Assembly (NCBI GenBank): GCA_018366195.1
Contig: JAGZIN010000003.1
Span: 1 to 64,000, forward strand
Direction: 5' to 3'
DNA: 64,000 bases
Source: Butyricicoccus pullicaecorum
GTDB lineage: Bacteria > Bacillota > Clostridia > Oscillospirales > Butyricicoccaceae
The translations under genes were made by a program, and so were the position numbers. Below are positions 17,716 to 24,719 of the stretch, piece after piece (position 1 is the stretch's first letter; the number at the start of each line of letters is the position of its first letter). Below the pieces are notes generated by a model. That model did no database searches. It was not told where the DNA came from and saw only the letters and a program-made list of their open reading frames with translations.

Positions 17716-19105
17716 TTACATCCCCCCTTTTTGCCAGTTTTGTTTCATGCACAGGAATCTTCATACCACGTCGCAAACAAAAGACATCTTGTTTGCCTGT
17801 CAGCTGCACATATCGCTTGACAATAACATCACAAAACTTTGGCTCAATTTCAATCAAACGTGCTGCGCGTCCTTCTGCTTCACAGGCCACCAATGTAGAT
17901 CCTGAACCGCTAAAAGGATCTAGTATAATCCAATCCCGCTCGCTGCTATTTTCTACCAACTTAGCAATCAATGCTGTTGGCTTCATGGTTGGATGGTCTG
18001 TATTGTGTGTTGGTTTATCACAGTAGAGAATTGAAGCAGGAGACTCATCCACCCTGTCATAAAACGATTCCACATATTCCAGCAGTTCTTCTTGTGACAT
18101 TGCAGAAAAATCTGGTCTCTCCTGTGTATCAAATACGGTTGATAAATTTCTCGCTTCCGTGAAATAATGCGGAGCACCAGCTTTCCAACCATACAAGATA
18201 GGCTCATGCCTCCACTGATAGTCCTGCCGTCCCAGAACAAAAGTATTTTTGACCCAAATCAAACATTGCTTGAATAAGAAACCAGCATCCTCAAATCCTT
18301 GCCGAAAAGCGTGTGTTTCTCGGTCTGCGTAAAAGATGTATGCCGCTGCGCCTGGACGTGTAACTTGTACCACCCATCGAAACATTGCCGATAAAAAGTC
18401 CTTAAATTCTGAACCACTCATACAATCATTTTGAATCTTGCCTGCACTTCCCTCATAGTCCACATTGTATGGAGGGTCAGTTATAACAAGCTGTGCCGCT
18501 TCTCCCTGCATCAGCTTCTTGTATGTATGTGCTTTTGTGCTGTCTCCACAAATAAGACGATGCTTTCCAATCTCCCAAATATCTCCGACCTGCGTGAATG
18601 GTCGCACCTCTGGCTTTGGCACTTTCCGATCTGCTGCTTCCAAATCAATTTTTTCTTCTGGAATAACCAAAATATCTTTTAGCGCATCCTCTGTAAAACC
18701 TGTGAGTTCCAAATCAAAGTCAGAGAGATTCTGGAAGATATCCGAAAGCATTTGCGCGTCCATCTGCGCAAGTTCAGCAATTCGATTATCCGCAACCAAA
18801 TCGGCCAGTTCACTTTCCTCATCTGTATAGGCTTGATAATCTACAGGTACTTCTGTACAACCAGCTTCCAATGCAGCCTGCAAGCGACCATGCCCGCGCA
18901 CGACAAGTCCTGATCGAGTAGAGATTGTAATGGGTGCCCGCCAACCTTGCACTCCAATGATTTTCGCAAGCAGCGCGATTTGCTCTTCCGAATGTTGATT
19001 TGGATTTTTCGGATTTGGTCGTACAGAGTCAATTTCCAATATTTTGTCAAAGGCACAATAAACAGGTATGCCCGATGCGTACTGCAATGTATCATGCTCT
19101 TGCAT
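17708..19105 (-). CDS. ParB-like domain / DNA adenine-cytosine N-methyltransferase fusion
   Basis: About 465 aa. Residues about 15-110 are a ParB/sulfiredoxin-like domain (SVRPNPKNPNQHSEEQIALL, then VVRGHGRLQAALEAG). Residues about 160-460 are an N4/N6 amino-methyltransferase of the class with DPPYNVDY (motif IV) before DPFSGSGSTLVACEAEGR (motif I). It modifies phage or host DNA, probably as anti-restriction or packaging control. ParB-methylase fusions are common beside terminase genes in Clostridial prophages. No cognate nuclease is visible. I prefer ATG at 19105 over 19114 because AAAGG is then nine bases away. Confidence 0.93.
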   Translation of the reverse strand: MQEHDTLQYASGIPVYCAFDKILEIDSVRPNPKNPNQHSEEQIALLAKIIGVQGWRAPITISTRSGLVVRGHGRLQAALEAGCTEVPVDYQAYTDEESELADLVADNRIAELAQMDAQMLSDIFQNLSDFDLELTGFTEDALKDILVIPEEKIDLEAADRKVPKPEVRPFTQVGDIWEIGKHRLICGDSTKAHTYKKLMQGEAAQLVITDPPYNVDYEGSAGKIQNDCMSGSEFKDFLSAMFRWVVQVTRPGAAAYIFYADRETHAFRQGFEDAGFLFKQCLIWVKNTFVLGRQDYQWRHEPILYGWKAGAPHYFTEARNLSTVFDTQERPDFSAMSQEELLEYVESFYDRVDESPASILYCDKPTHNTDHPTMKPTALIAKLVENSSERDWIILDPFSGSGSTLVACEAEGRAARLIEIEPKFCDVIVKRYVQLTGKQDVFCLRRGMKIPVHETKLAKRGDVNG

Positions 19106-19114
19106 AGTCAACAT

Positions 19115-19228
19115 CCTTTCGCAACGAAATGGGTCAAAAAAATTTTTCCAAAACTAGCGAGTTTTTGGGCTCGCGAGCACCACAGAGCCCCCTCCCCCTC
19201 CAGAAGTACCTACCCAGAACCAGCTCCT
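19115..19228. other. Short gap with a GC-rich hairpin
   Basis: 114 bases between the gpZ-like gene and the methyltransferase. A small inverted repeat GCGAG-TTTTTGGG-CTCGC (about 19157-19174) is the only structure seen. The gap also holds a pyrimidine-rich stretch near 19190. No open frame of interest. It may be a weak terminator or processing site, or part of the packaging region near terminase; no evidence favours one over the others. Confidence 0.35.
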
Positions 19229-19882
19229 TCATCTACCCAACCGTCTCAGGTAGTGCTGCAATCTCTTGCTCAGCTTCTCATCTATGGTATTGAGCAGATC
19301 AGGAGCCACACGCTCACCGGTGATCATCTGCGGCAAGGAGATTGCCTTTCGTGCCACGACATCCTTCCTGTTTGGACTGACACGCTGAAAGGGAATGAAG
19401 TCTGTTCCGCCCTCTCTTTGGTTTCCTGTATGCATGAGCATAATTGGAGAGTGATTACTTGACTGTGTGCCCTGCCTTCTAAAGTTCTTTCCAATGTTCT
19501 TGCGCTGCTTCTTGGTCAGTTTCTTGACCTTGCCCAGTACGGATCGCTGTCCTTTAACAATCGTTGCCTTCAGCGTATATGTACCGCCTGTTGGTGCAGC
19601 TGGTGTCATCTTAAAATGCGTATGGGTCAACATACGTCCTTTATAGAGAAACTTCAATGTACGGAGTGAATCTCCCTGAATCCGCATCGTTCCCAGCTGT
19701 TGGCCTGCAACTTCGCTCTTGCTCACTCCATAATGTTTTGCCACCTCAGTTGCAACCCATCCCGGAATACGGTCTTTTGCATCGTCAAGTGTTTGTTGTA
19801 AAACCCGCTCAGAAGATTGTGTCAAAGCATTGATTTGATGATTGAGCGCATTCATATTAGATAACTCTATTTGTATACCCAT
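19229..19882 (-). CDS. Phage minor tail / virion morphogenesis protein (gpZ-like)
   Basis: 217 aa, basic. LTQSSERVLQQTLDDAKDRI and IPGWVATEVAKHYGVSKSEV, a beta segment around TGGTYTLKATIVKGQ, and the C-terminal SKRLQHYLRRLGR helix fit the Minor_tail_Z group. These act at head-tail joining or tail completion. The gene is displaced: it lies upstream of the methyltransferase and terminase, not among the connector genes. Excellent AGGAGGTGG site. A dispersed palindromic repeat lies directly upstream. Confidence 0.7.
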   Translation of the reverse strand: MGIQIELSNMNALNHQINALTQSSERVLQQTLDDAKDRIPGWVATEVAKHYGVSKSEVAGQQLGTMRIQGDSLRTLKFLYKGRMLTHTHFKMTPAAPTGGTYTLKATIVKGQRSVLGKVKKLTKKQRKNIGKNFRRQGTQSSNHSPIMLMHTGNQREGGTDFIPFQRVSPNRKDVVARKAISLPQMITGERVAPDLLNTIDEKLSKRLQHYLRRLGR

Positions 19883-19902
19883 CTTGAATATCCACCTCCT
19901 GA

Positions 19903-19936
19903 AAAGCCCAAGCGCTTAGGGTTTTCACCCGCTCGT
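19903..19936 (-). repeat. Dispersed palindromic repeat, copy 1
   Basis: Minus-strand layout CGAGCGGGTG followed by a near-palindrome with arms AAAACCCTAAGC and GCTTGGGCTTTT. The same unit recurs at 21837-21869 and, degraded, at 21168-21195. In each case it stands at the 3' side of a small gene and before the next ribosome binding site. Transcribed, it would fold as a 12-bp hairpin with A/T ends, like a bidirectional terminator or a processing hairpin. Confidence 0.7.
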
Positions 19937-19942
19937 GAATTA

Positions 19943-20074
19943 CTAATCGCTCACACCTAAAGCATCCTCTTTTCCTCTATAGTGCCAACGTGGTATCAAA
20001 TCGTCATAACCACATTCTTCGCATTTATCCAGTATCGTGATAGATTCATGGTCTGATATGTCTTCGGTTATCAG
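19943..20074 (-). CDS. Possible small CxxC protein with non-ATG start
   Basis: Open frame of 43 codons that ends in TAG at 19943. The protein would read ITEDISDHESITILDKCEEC and then GYDDLIPRWHYRGKEDALGV. The CEEC pair and the acidic/aromatic mix resemble half of a phage zinc knuckle protein. The only start options are CTG (20074) or ATA, with GGAGAAG nine bases upstream of the CTG; the frame is closed by TAA before that. It may be a real gene with an unusual start, or a decayed one. Confidence 0.35.
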   Translation of the reverse strand: MITEDISDHESITILDKCEECGYDDLIPRWHYRGKEDALGVSD

Positions 20075-20105
20075 TATTTGTTACTTCTCCGTAAATTTGA
20101 TTGTT

Positions 20106-20183
20106 TGGTGCGCCATGTGGGACTCGAACCCACAATAATTTCAAGTGAGTGAACCTGATACTCTGCCTTTGAGTGAATGGCGC
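20106..20183 (-). tRNA. tRNA-like gene with 8-base anticodon loop
   Basis: Folds as a tRNA: acceptor GCGCCAT/ATGGCGC (7 perfect pairs), D stem ACTC/GAGT with GG in the loop, T stem GTGGG/CCCAC with TTCGAGT loop, discriminator A and encoded CCA. The anticodon stem TCAGG/CTTGA leaves an eight-base loop TTCACTCA instead of seven, and the variable loop has seven bases. If the second T is U33, the anticodon is CAC (Val) or a four-base CACU. The base after it is a pyrimidine, which is unusual. It lies in the prophage between the late regulator and the virion genes. Confidence 0.75.
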
Positions 20184-20297
20184 ATATCCCGCCCCACGAT
20201 TGTAGGGCAGGTAAATCAAGAGAAATAAAAGAAAGGTACCAACATCTCTGCCAGCACCTTAATCGTATCATTTTTTAGGTTGTAAAATATGCCAACT

Positions 20298-20612
20298 TTA
20301 TGGTAAAGCGGCTGTTTCTTCAATCAACTCCATCAACTGCCCATTCCAACGAGCTGCTGTTCGCTCGCTTACCGGAATCTGTAAAGCTGCACCTCTCAGT
20401 GTATGTACCTGTTGGAAGTATACGAGGTCAATAATTTTCCGACGGCTTTGTGCGTCTGGCATATGTGAAACTGCATCCAATACACTTTCTACAATCTCAA
20501 CCCGTCGCTGTTCGCTCCTGGTTCGCTTCTCTGGCGGCTTTACACGAATTTTTGGGTAACTCCGCAAAATCCCTTTCATATACGCCAACTTCCCATGCTC
20601 TTTCACCACCAT
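20298..20612 (-). CDS. Phage late transcription regulator-like HTH protein
   Basis: 104 aa. C-terminal half SRRKIIDLVYFQQVHTLRGA and ALQIPVSERTAARWNGQLME form a sigma-region-4/ArpU-RinA-like helix-turn-helix; the N-terminal part is basic (KIRVKPPEKRTRSEQRR). Such proteins lie at the end of the early operon, just before packaging genes, and switch on late transcription. GGAGGT lies close to the ATG at 20612, so one of the following GTG codons may be the true start. Confidence 0.65.
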   Translation of the reverse strand: MVVKEHGKLAYMKGILRSYPKIRVKPPEKRTRSEQRRVEIVESVLDAVSHMPDAQSRRKIIDLVYFQQVHTLRGAALQIPVSERTAARWNGQLMELIEETAALP

Positions 20613-20663
20613 ACCTCCAGTTCAAATACCGAATTATTTCCGGGCTGTATTCCACGGCTTCCA

Positions 20664-20990
20664 TTACTTACACTTCTCTGTATATTCTTCAATAATTGTT
20701 GCTTGATCTGGTCGCAGGCAATACGCCCCCATCGGTTCCCATGTCCCGGAATTCCATTCTTCCATAAATTCTTGAAAATTGTCAAAAATGCACATTCCAT
20801 AATCCATTTCTGACTTATACATAGATTCGGCAAAAATCGAATCATCTTCTTTTTTCCACCCACACAAAAGATAAAATTTCGGTTCGTGTTCAAAAACTAA
20901 AACCAAAGCCTCGTGACCGTCCATAGGATACCCTGTGTTCTTGATTTTTACCTTATGGGTTTTATATTTGATTGCATTGATATTGCTCAT
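20664..20990 (-). CDS. Hypothetical phage protein
   Basis: 108 aa, soluble, no family recognised. The centre is rich in Asp/Glu and aromatics (WKKEDDSIFAESMYKSEMDY; FDNFQEFMEEWNSGTWEPMG). Starts ATG at 20990 with GAGGCAG upstream. It lies between two HTH proteins in the early operon. Function unknown. Confidence 0.7.
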   Translation of the reverse strand: MSNINAIKYKTHKVKIKNTGYPMDGHEALVLVFEHEPKFYLLCGWKKEDDSIFAESMYKSEMDYGMCIFDNFQEFMEEWNSGTWEPMGAYCLRPDQATIIEEYTEKCK

Positions 20991-21216
20991 TATTCTGCCT
21001 CCATTTTCTCAAATAACCTTTCTTCAAGCCAATCATTCTGTACATAAAGTTTCCGTTTGCTATACCTCCTTGCACTTTATTACGTGAGAACAGCGAAATA
21101 AACACTTCCGGACAAGCATGGTGTTTGGCGATGTGCAAAAATAAAAATTTTTCTTTAAGTAAAGATTCGGAGCGCTTGAGGTTTTGACCCGCTCGTTGTA
21201 TTTATTGATACCTTGC
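20991..21216. other. Intergenic stretch without supported gene; degraded repeat copy 2
   Basis: 226 bases in the leftward operon. It holds a strong unused ribosome binding site (AAGGAGG near 21062-21068, minus strand) followed by a 22-codon frame (SKRKLYVQNDWLEERLFEKM then EAE) that lacks a start codon, so a small gene may have decayed here. A copy of the CGAGCGGGT / AAAACCTCAAGCGCT repeat with one lost arm is at 21168-21195. Nothing else is supported. Confidence 0.4.
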
Positions 21217-21579
21217 CTATCTCATATTGCCAACTGTTCTGGTATGGTATCTTTTCCAAGCTGTGTGCTCTGAAATATCCAGGTCAGCTGCAATCTGGTT
21301 ATAAGTCATGCCAGCTTCCCGCATCTCTACAATCTGATCAACAACATGTTCAGGGATTGGTAAAAATGCTTGTTTCATTTTGCTGTGATCTCTACCATCT
21401 GATTCGTATTTAGGGCACTCACGCACAATATAGCTTGTGATCTTTTGTCCACCCTGAATTTCAATGGTTGTCTGTTCAGCTGTCCATCCCTCTACTGGTT
21501 TGGGTCTGGGCTGCGACCAGCTGCACTGTCCACATGCTTTGTTACAGCTCCAACATAAGGTGTCACTTTGCTTTGCCAC
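21217..21579 (-). CDS. Phage protein with Cys-rich N-terminus and HTH C-terminus
   Basis: 120 aa. N-terminal SDTLCWSCNKACGQCSWSQ has four Cys in CxxC-x3-CxxC spacing plus a later Cys (VRECPKYES), so a small zinc site is likely. The C-terminal 45 residues (IPEHVVDQIVEMREAGMTYN, then QIAADLDISEHTAWKRYHTR) are a resolvase/sigma-like helix-turn-helix. Probably a regulator. GTG start at 21579 overlaps the end of the DUF1653 gene by 17 bases, with GAGGT upstream. Confidence 0.7.
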   Translation of the reverse strand: MAKQSDTLCWSCNKACGQCSWSQPRPKPVEGWTAEQTTIEIQGGQKITSYIVRECPKYESDGRDHSKMKQAFLPIPEHVVDQIVEMREAGMTYNQIAADLDISEHTAWKRYHTRTVGNMR

Positions 21580-21823
21580 AAATATTTACCTCCTCAAAAC
21601 GATAGCATTGCGAAACATCAGGATACTTCTCATGATTCACCTTGCCTGCAAACATATCATACGGTCTCACATACAAACCATAATCACCGTAAAGTGCCTG
21701 ATAAACTACCATCCACTCACCCGTCTCAGTATGCGGAGCAATCAATAACACCTGATATAATCCACCTTTGAAGTGCTGGTAAATACCTGGTGTTATCTTA
21801 CATTTCTGACTAACATCATTCAT
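21563..21823 (-). CDS. DUF1653 domain protein
   Basis: 86 aa. The DUF1653 pattern is complete: ITPGIYQHFKGGLYQVLLIA, then ETGEWMVVYQALYGDYGLYV and a VRPYDMFAGKV end. Small beta-barrel domain of unknown function, often found in phages and mobile elements near recombination genes. Follows the RecU-type gene by twelve bases. Confidence 0.88.
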   Translation of the reverse strand: MNDVSQKCKITPGIYQHFKGGLYQVLLIAPHTETGEWMVVYQALYGDYGLYVRPYDMFAGKVNHEKYPDVSQCYRFEEVNICGKAK

Positions 21824-21835
21824 TGCTATAATCTC

Positions 21836-22417
21836 CTAAAACCCCAAGCGCTTGGGGTTTTGCCCGCTCGCTGATTCAAAGTGATGAATTACAAAAATAA
21901 AATCCAGTCTGCCGCCCACAACCGGAACATGAAACTCTGGCACGTCCTCTGCTCTTATGTACTTGCGCCCAAAGTATGCTTTCATATCGCGCCATACTGT
22001 CCAAGGGATACAGTAAAACTGCTGCATTCCAAACGATACCAGCACAACGGCAACCGCACCCATATTGTGATAGGCTTCCAGCTGGCGTTGTTGTTCTTCT
22101 GACACGCGTTCAAAGGCGATCCGCATATGATCTGTGTGCTTTGCTTCCAGAACAATCGTTCTCCCACCGCGCAAAGTCCCCTTGTAGTCCGGCTGAGCTT
22201 GCTTAATAAAGCACGCCTGAAATTGGCCCGCTCGGTTTGGTTTCGAAATGGGTCTCATCGGCTCTGGTGTTTTCTCGATCACAGCAATGCCCTGATCCGC
22301 GTACCAAATACAAGTCTTGTCAATCATCTGCTCAAACAGATTGCCTGTAAGCCGGCTGGCTTTTCCGCGAACCGCCGCTGCTGCCCGCTCGCGATTTTCA
22401 TAATGGGGGTATTCCAT
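21836..22417 (-). CDS. RecU-like Holliday junction resolvase
   Basis: 193 aa. The N-terminus RLTGNLFEQMIDKTCIWYAD and the core QPDYKGTLRGGRTIVLEAKH give a PD-(D/E)xK nuclease: the Asp of PDYKG and the Glu and Lys of LEAK. SEEQQRQLEAYHNMGAVAVV and the QQFYCIPWTVW strand follow, as in RecU. Resolves recombination intermediates during phage replication. Its last twelve codons run through a dispersed palindromic repeat, so the native C-terminus was probably altered by that sequence. Confidence 0.88.
   Translation of the reverse strand: MEYPHYENRERAAAAVRGKASRLTGNLFEQMIDKTCIWYADQGIAVIEKTPEPMRPISKPNRAGQFQACFIKQAQPDYKGTLRGGRTIVLEAKHTDHMRIAFERVSEEQQRQLEAYHNMGAVAVVLVSFGMQQFYCIPWTVWRDMKAYFGRKYIRAEDVPEFHVPVVGGRLDFIFVIHHFESASGQNPKRLGF
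21837..21869 (-). repeat. Dispersed palindromic repeat, copy 3 (perfect)
   Basis: CGAGCGGGC followed by a perfect 24-base palindrome with arms AAAACCCCAAGC and GCTTGGGGTTTT. It includes the stop codon of the RecU-like gene and lies just before the ribosome binding site of the DUF1653 gene. It can form a 12-bp RNA stem on either strand. Confidence 0.85.
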
Positions 22418-22528
22418 CCACTTTCACCTCTCGTTCTTTTTCGCTCTATATCGCATCTGTGCTGCATTCTGCGGATACAGAGTATATTTCTCGCACCCCG
22501 CCCCTGCAAAACGCTATACACAGGCCTA

Positions 22529-23191
22529 TCAGGCGTTTTCTAGCAGCAATCTTGGTGCATCATAATCCTCACCCAAAATTCTTCGCTGTGACTCCTCTCG
22601 TTCTCTCATCAGGAAAGCAATTGCATTTCTCTTACTTTCCTCTGGGTCAGGTAAGGCTGGAAGCGTGTGTGTTTTATCTGCTTGTTCAAGCAACTGACGA
22701 ATCTCTGATGGTAGTGCTAACTGCTCTGCAACAGCTGCCGCTCGCGCACGGTAGGCGCGTTGGAAGTTAGAAGCAATTACTGTTTGCGCATCATCAGGAT
22801 TTTGCATCGCCCATGCTTTCAGCATTTCCGGCTGTCCAACGACACGCTGTACAATCGGATGCAGCTTTTCAAATTCTTCCTTGCTGTGATAGCTGCTATT
22901 CTGGATTGCTGTCCAGACCTGTTTCCATGCCTCTGCTTCATCAGGCATATCTGGCATTTTTAGCTGCACCAAGCGTTGCTTGATTTGCCCTACGGATGGG
23001 GGGAATCCCTTTGTGTCTGTGGCAACAAAAGCTTTTACTGCTGCCAGCACCTGCATCCCGTTGTCTTCCTGGAACATATCCCACCAAAGTCTTGCGGATA
23101 CCTTGGTTTCTTCTTCCGTCTTGTTGCGGTAGTATGTAGGATAAAACTCCCTGATAATTGCCATCAGCTGTACGATTTCCTGTTTGGTCAA
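22529..23191 (-). CDS. Replicative helicase loader/inhibitor-like protein (G39P type)
   Basis: 220 aa. The N-terminal domain (EIVQLMAIIREFYPTYYRNK, then RLWWDMFQEDNGMQVLAAVK and DTKGFPPSVGQIKQRL) matches the G39P/Bacteriophage helicase-loader pattern. A helical middle and a flexible end follow. Loads the host or phage replicative helicase at the phage origin. Uses TTG at 23191, overlapping the stop of the initiator gene (TTGA), with AAGGAG about ten bases upstream. Confidence 0.78.
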   Translation of the reverse strand: MTKQEIVQLMAIIREFYPTYYRNKTEEETKVSARLWWDMFQEDNGMQVLAAVKAFVATDTKGFPPSVGQIKQRLVQLKMPDMPDEAEAWKQVWTAIQNSSYHSKEEFEKLHPIVQRVVGQPEMLKAWAMQNPDDAQTVIASNFQRAYRARAAAVAEQLALPSEIRQLLEQADKTHTLPALPDPEESKRNAIAFLMREREESQRRILGEDYDAPRLLLENA

Positions 23192-24018
23192 AACGGATCA
23201 ACTCCTTCTGCCTCGCTTTTACGCAACATCTCTACGAATACATTTCCGCTTTGGGGTGGTTGGCTGTTCTGCTGATTGGTTGGCCTCTGAGTTTTCAGCC
23301 GATCCCAAGCGATGCCCTGCCACCCACTCGCAATGCTCAACTCAATGAGATCTGCAACAGCTTGTTCTCCATAAGCTGCAACATTCTTGCGAACCATGCT
23401 GAGTAATTTATCTAAGCCTGTTGGTGTGTAAGTATCTCCTCGCTGTGCCTTGTGCTGGAACCACTCTGCAATTCCAGTCCCAACAGGTCTGCCAAAACAC
23501 TGCTGCAATTCTTCGATGCTAGGTATCGGAGCAACTTCCTTGGGTTTCTGTGTGCTTCTTTTCTTTTCTTTCTTTTCTTTAATACTATCTTCTATATTAT
23601 CTTTTATATTATCTTCTATATTATTAGGTAAACTTTGTTTAATACCCTCGTTAAACTTTGTTGCATACCCCATTAAACTCTGTTGCATACCCCGTTCAAC
23701 TTTGTTTACCTCCTCATGAAACTTTGTTTCATACCGTTCAACTCGGTATTCGCACATTTTCACACCATTAAATTTGACTTCCTCCTTATGAACTAAGCCC
23801 TTTTCAATCAAAGATTTTAAAGCCTTCATCACGCCTTGCTTTGTTGAGTTGCACCAGTCTGCTAGGTACTGCAAACCACCATTGTATTTGCTTTCTCCAT
23901 CTTGACTAAAGCCATAGATAATTGCGTAAATCAAAAGCTCATTACCTTTCAATCCAAGTTCAGTCACCATAAAACCTTGAATTGTAATATAGGAATTTTC
24001 TTTTACTTTAGATGTCAT
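23188..24018 (-). CDS. Phage replication initiator/replisome organiser
   Basis: 276 aa. A winged-helix N-terminal domain (GLKGNELLIYAIIYGFSQDG, then LQYLADWCNSTKQGVMKALK and SLIEKGLVHKEE) binds the origin. The variable linker is very A/T-rich (NIEDNIKDNIEDSIKEKKEK). A DnaD/DnaB-type C-terminal part includes YTPTGLDKLLSMVRKNVAAY and SGWQGIAWDRL. In such phages the origin often lies inside or near this gene; the repetitive A/T-rich linker at about 23570-23640 is a candidate. Followed by the helicase loader. Confidence 0.85.
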   Translation of the reverse strand: MTSKVKENSYITIQGFMVTELGLKGNELLIYAIIYGFSQDGESKYNGGLQYLADWCNSTKQGVMKALKSLIEKGLVHKEEVKFNGVKMCEYRVERYETKFHEEVNKVERGMQQSLMGYATKFNEGIKQSLPNNIEDNIKDNIEDSIKEKKEKKRSTQKPKEVAPIPSIEELQQCFGRPVGTGIAEWFQHKAQRGDTYTPTGLDKLLSMVRKNVAAYGEQAVADLIELSIASGWQGIAWDRLKTQRPTNQQNSQPPQSGNVFVEMLRKSEAEGVDPF

Positions 24019-24049
24019 TTTCAGTCACCTCTATGTTTTAATTTGACTA

Positions 24050-24063
24050 TGATTTCGAAATCA
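24050..24063. promoter_or_regulatory. Operator-like palindrome before replication gene
   Basis: TGATTTCGAAATCA is a perfect 14-base palindrome, 32 bases upstream of the replication initiator start codon, with extended imperfect symmetry (ACTA / AACTAT flanks). Likely binding site for a phage regulator; the protein is unknown. Confidence 0.45.
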
Positions 24064-24114
24064 ACTATTGCTTTTTTCTTTCCATCTGTTATAATATAAA
24101 CAACCATTTTAATC

Positions 24115-24160
24115 CTGCGCCCTTGATGGAATTGCCGTTCCTCAAGGGCGCTTTTTCTTT
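24115..24160 (+). terminator. Strong rho-independent terminator, oriented rightward
   Basis: Arms GCGCCCTTGA and TCAAGGGCGC enclose about 15 bases, followed on the plus strand by TTTTTCTTTT. The neighbouring genes read leftward, so it would stop antisense transcription; on the minus strand the T run is on the wrong side. Confidence 0.75.
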
Positions 24161-24173
24161 TCCTACCCATAGA

Positions 24174-24719
24174 TTACGGATTCTGACTATGAAGCGCAAA
24201 ATACCGACAAATTGCTGTATGAAACTTATCTCCTGCTTCTGGCTGTTCTGCCCGCAAAGATGCAAGTTCGTCTTCCAGCTTACCCACCCGCGCCTGTACA
24301 TCTTCAAAGAGTAGGCTGACGCGCACTGCCGCAGGATTTTTGGCTTTTTCCAGACGGGTTTCTGCCTGTGCTGCACGTTCTTCTGCCACCTGGAGCGCGG
24401 TCTGCATCTCTTCACGCACTTTCTGACGAGCCTGTTCCAGTTCAGCTTCACTCGGAACAACTTCAGCTGTGAGTGGGGTCTGCTCTGCCTGTTCCGTGAG
24501 TGCCTGCACCTGATTTTGTAAGAACTTATGTTCTTCTGCAAGTTTGTCCGCTCTCTGTTCCGCCGTGCGCTGTGCGGCAAGGGCATTTGCTTCCCGTTCT
24601 TTGGCGGCTTTTTTGGACTTCTCAGCCTTTTCCAATTTTGCCTGTACTTGTACCACTTTATCCAGTGCCGCCTTTTCAGCTTCTTTGGCTTGTGTAAGCT
24701 CACTTTCGACCTGAGCGGT
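24174..24719 (-). pseudogene. Out-of-frame coiled-coil tail of the PcfK-DUF3102 protein
   Basis: Continues the 24700-25452 gene in the +1 frame after the seven-A run. The residues TAQVESELTQAKEAEKAALD, then KVVQVQAKLEKAEKSKKAAK, make a long Ala/Glu/Lys/Gln coiled coil of about 180 residues that ends near HTAICRYFALHSQNP. The first ATG in this frame (24656) has no good ribosome binding site, so it is unlikely to be translated alone. It is either lost by a one-base indel (or sequencing error) or reached by slippage. DUF3102 proteins normally carry such a C-terminal coiled coil. Confidence 0.8.

Noticed and set aside
20106..20183. Calling the prophage tRNA a normal tRNA-Val(CAC) or an opal suppressor (UCA)
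   Set aside because: CAC requires an eight-base loop with a pyrimidine after the anticodon; reading UCA needs a shifted stem with mismatches. The anticodon was therefore left open.
20071..20271. 66-codon leftward frame over the tRNA region
   Set aside because: It overlaps the tRNA-like gene fully and has no coding character; the open frame is incidental.
24089..24703. Frame rich in Arg/Lys/His overlapping the coiled-coil tail
   Set aside because: It is the -1 frame relative to the upstream gene and reads as basic nonsense; the +1 frame carries the coherent coiled coil. Although A-AAA-AAC is a classic -1 slippery site, the -1 product is not protein-like.
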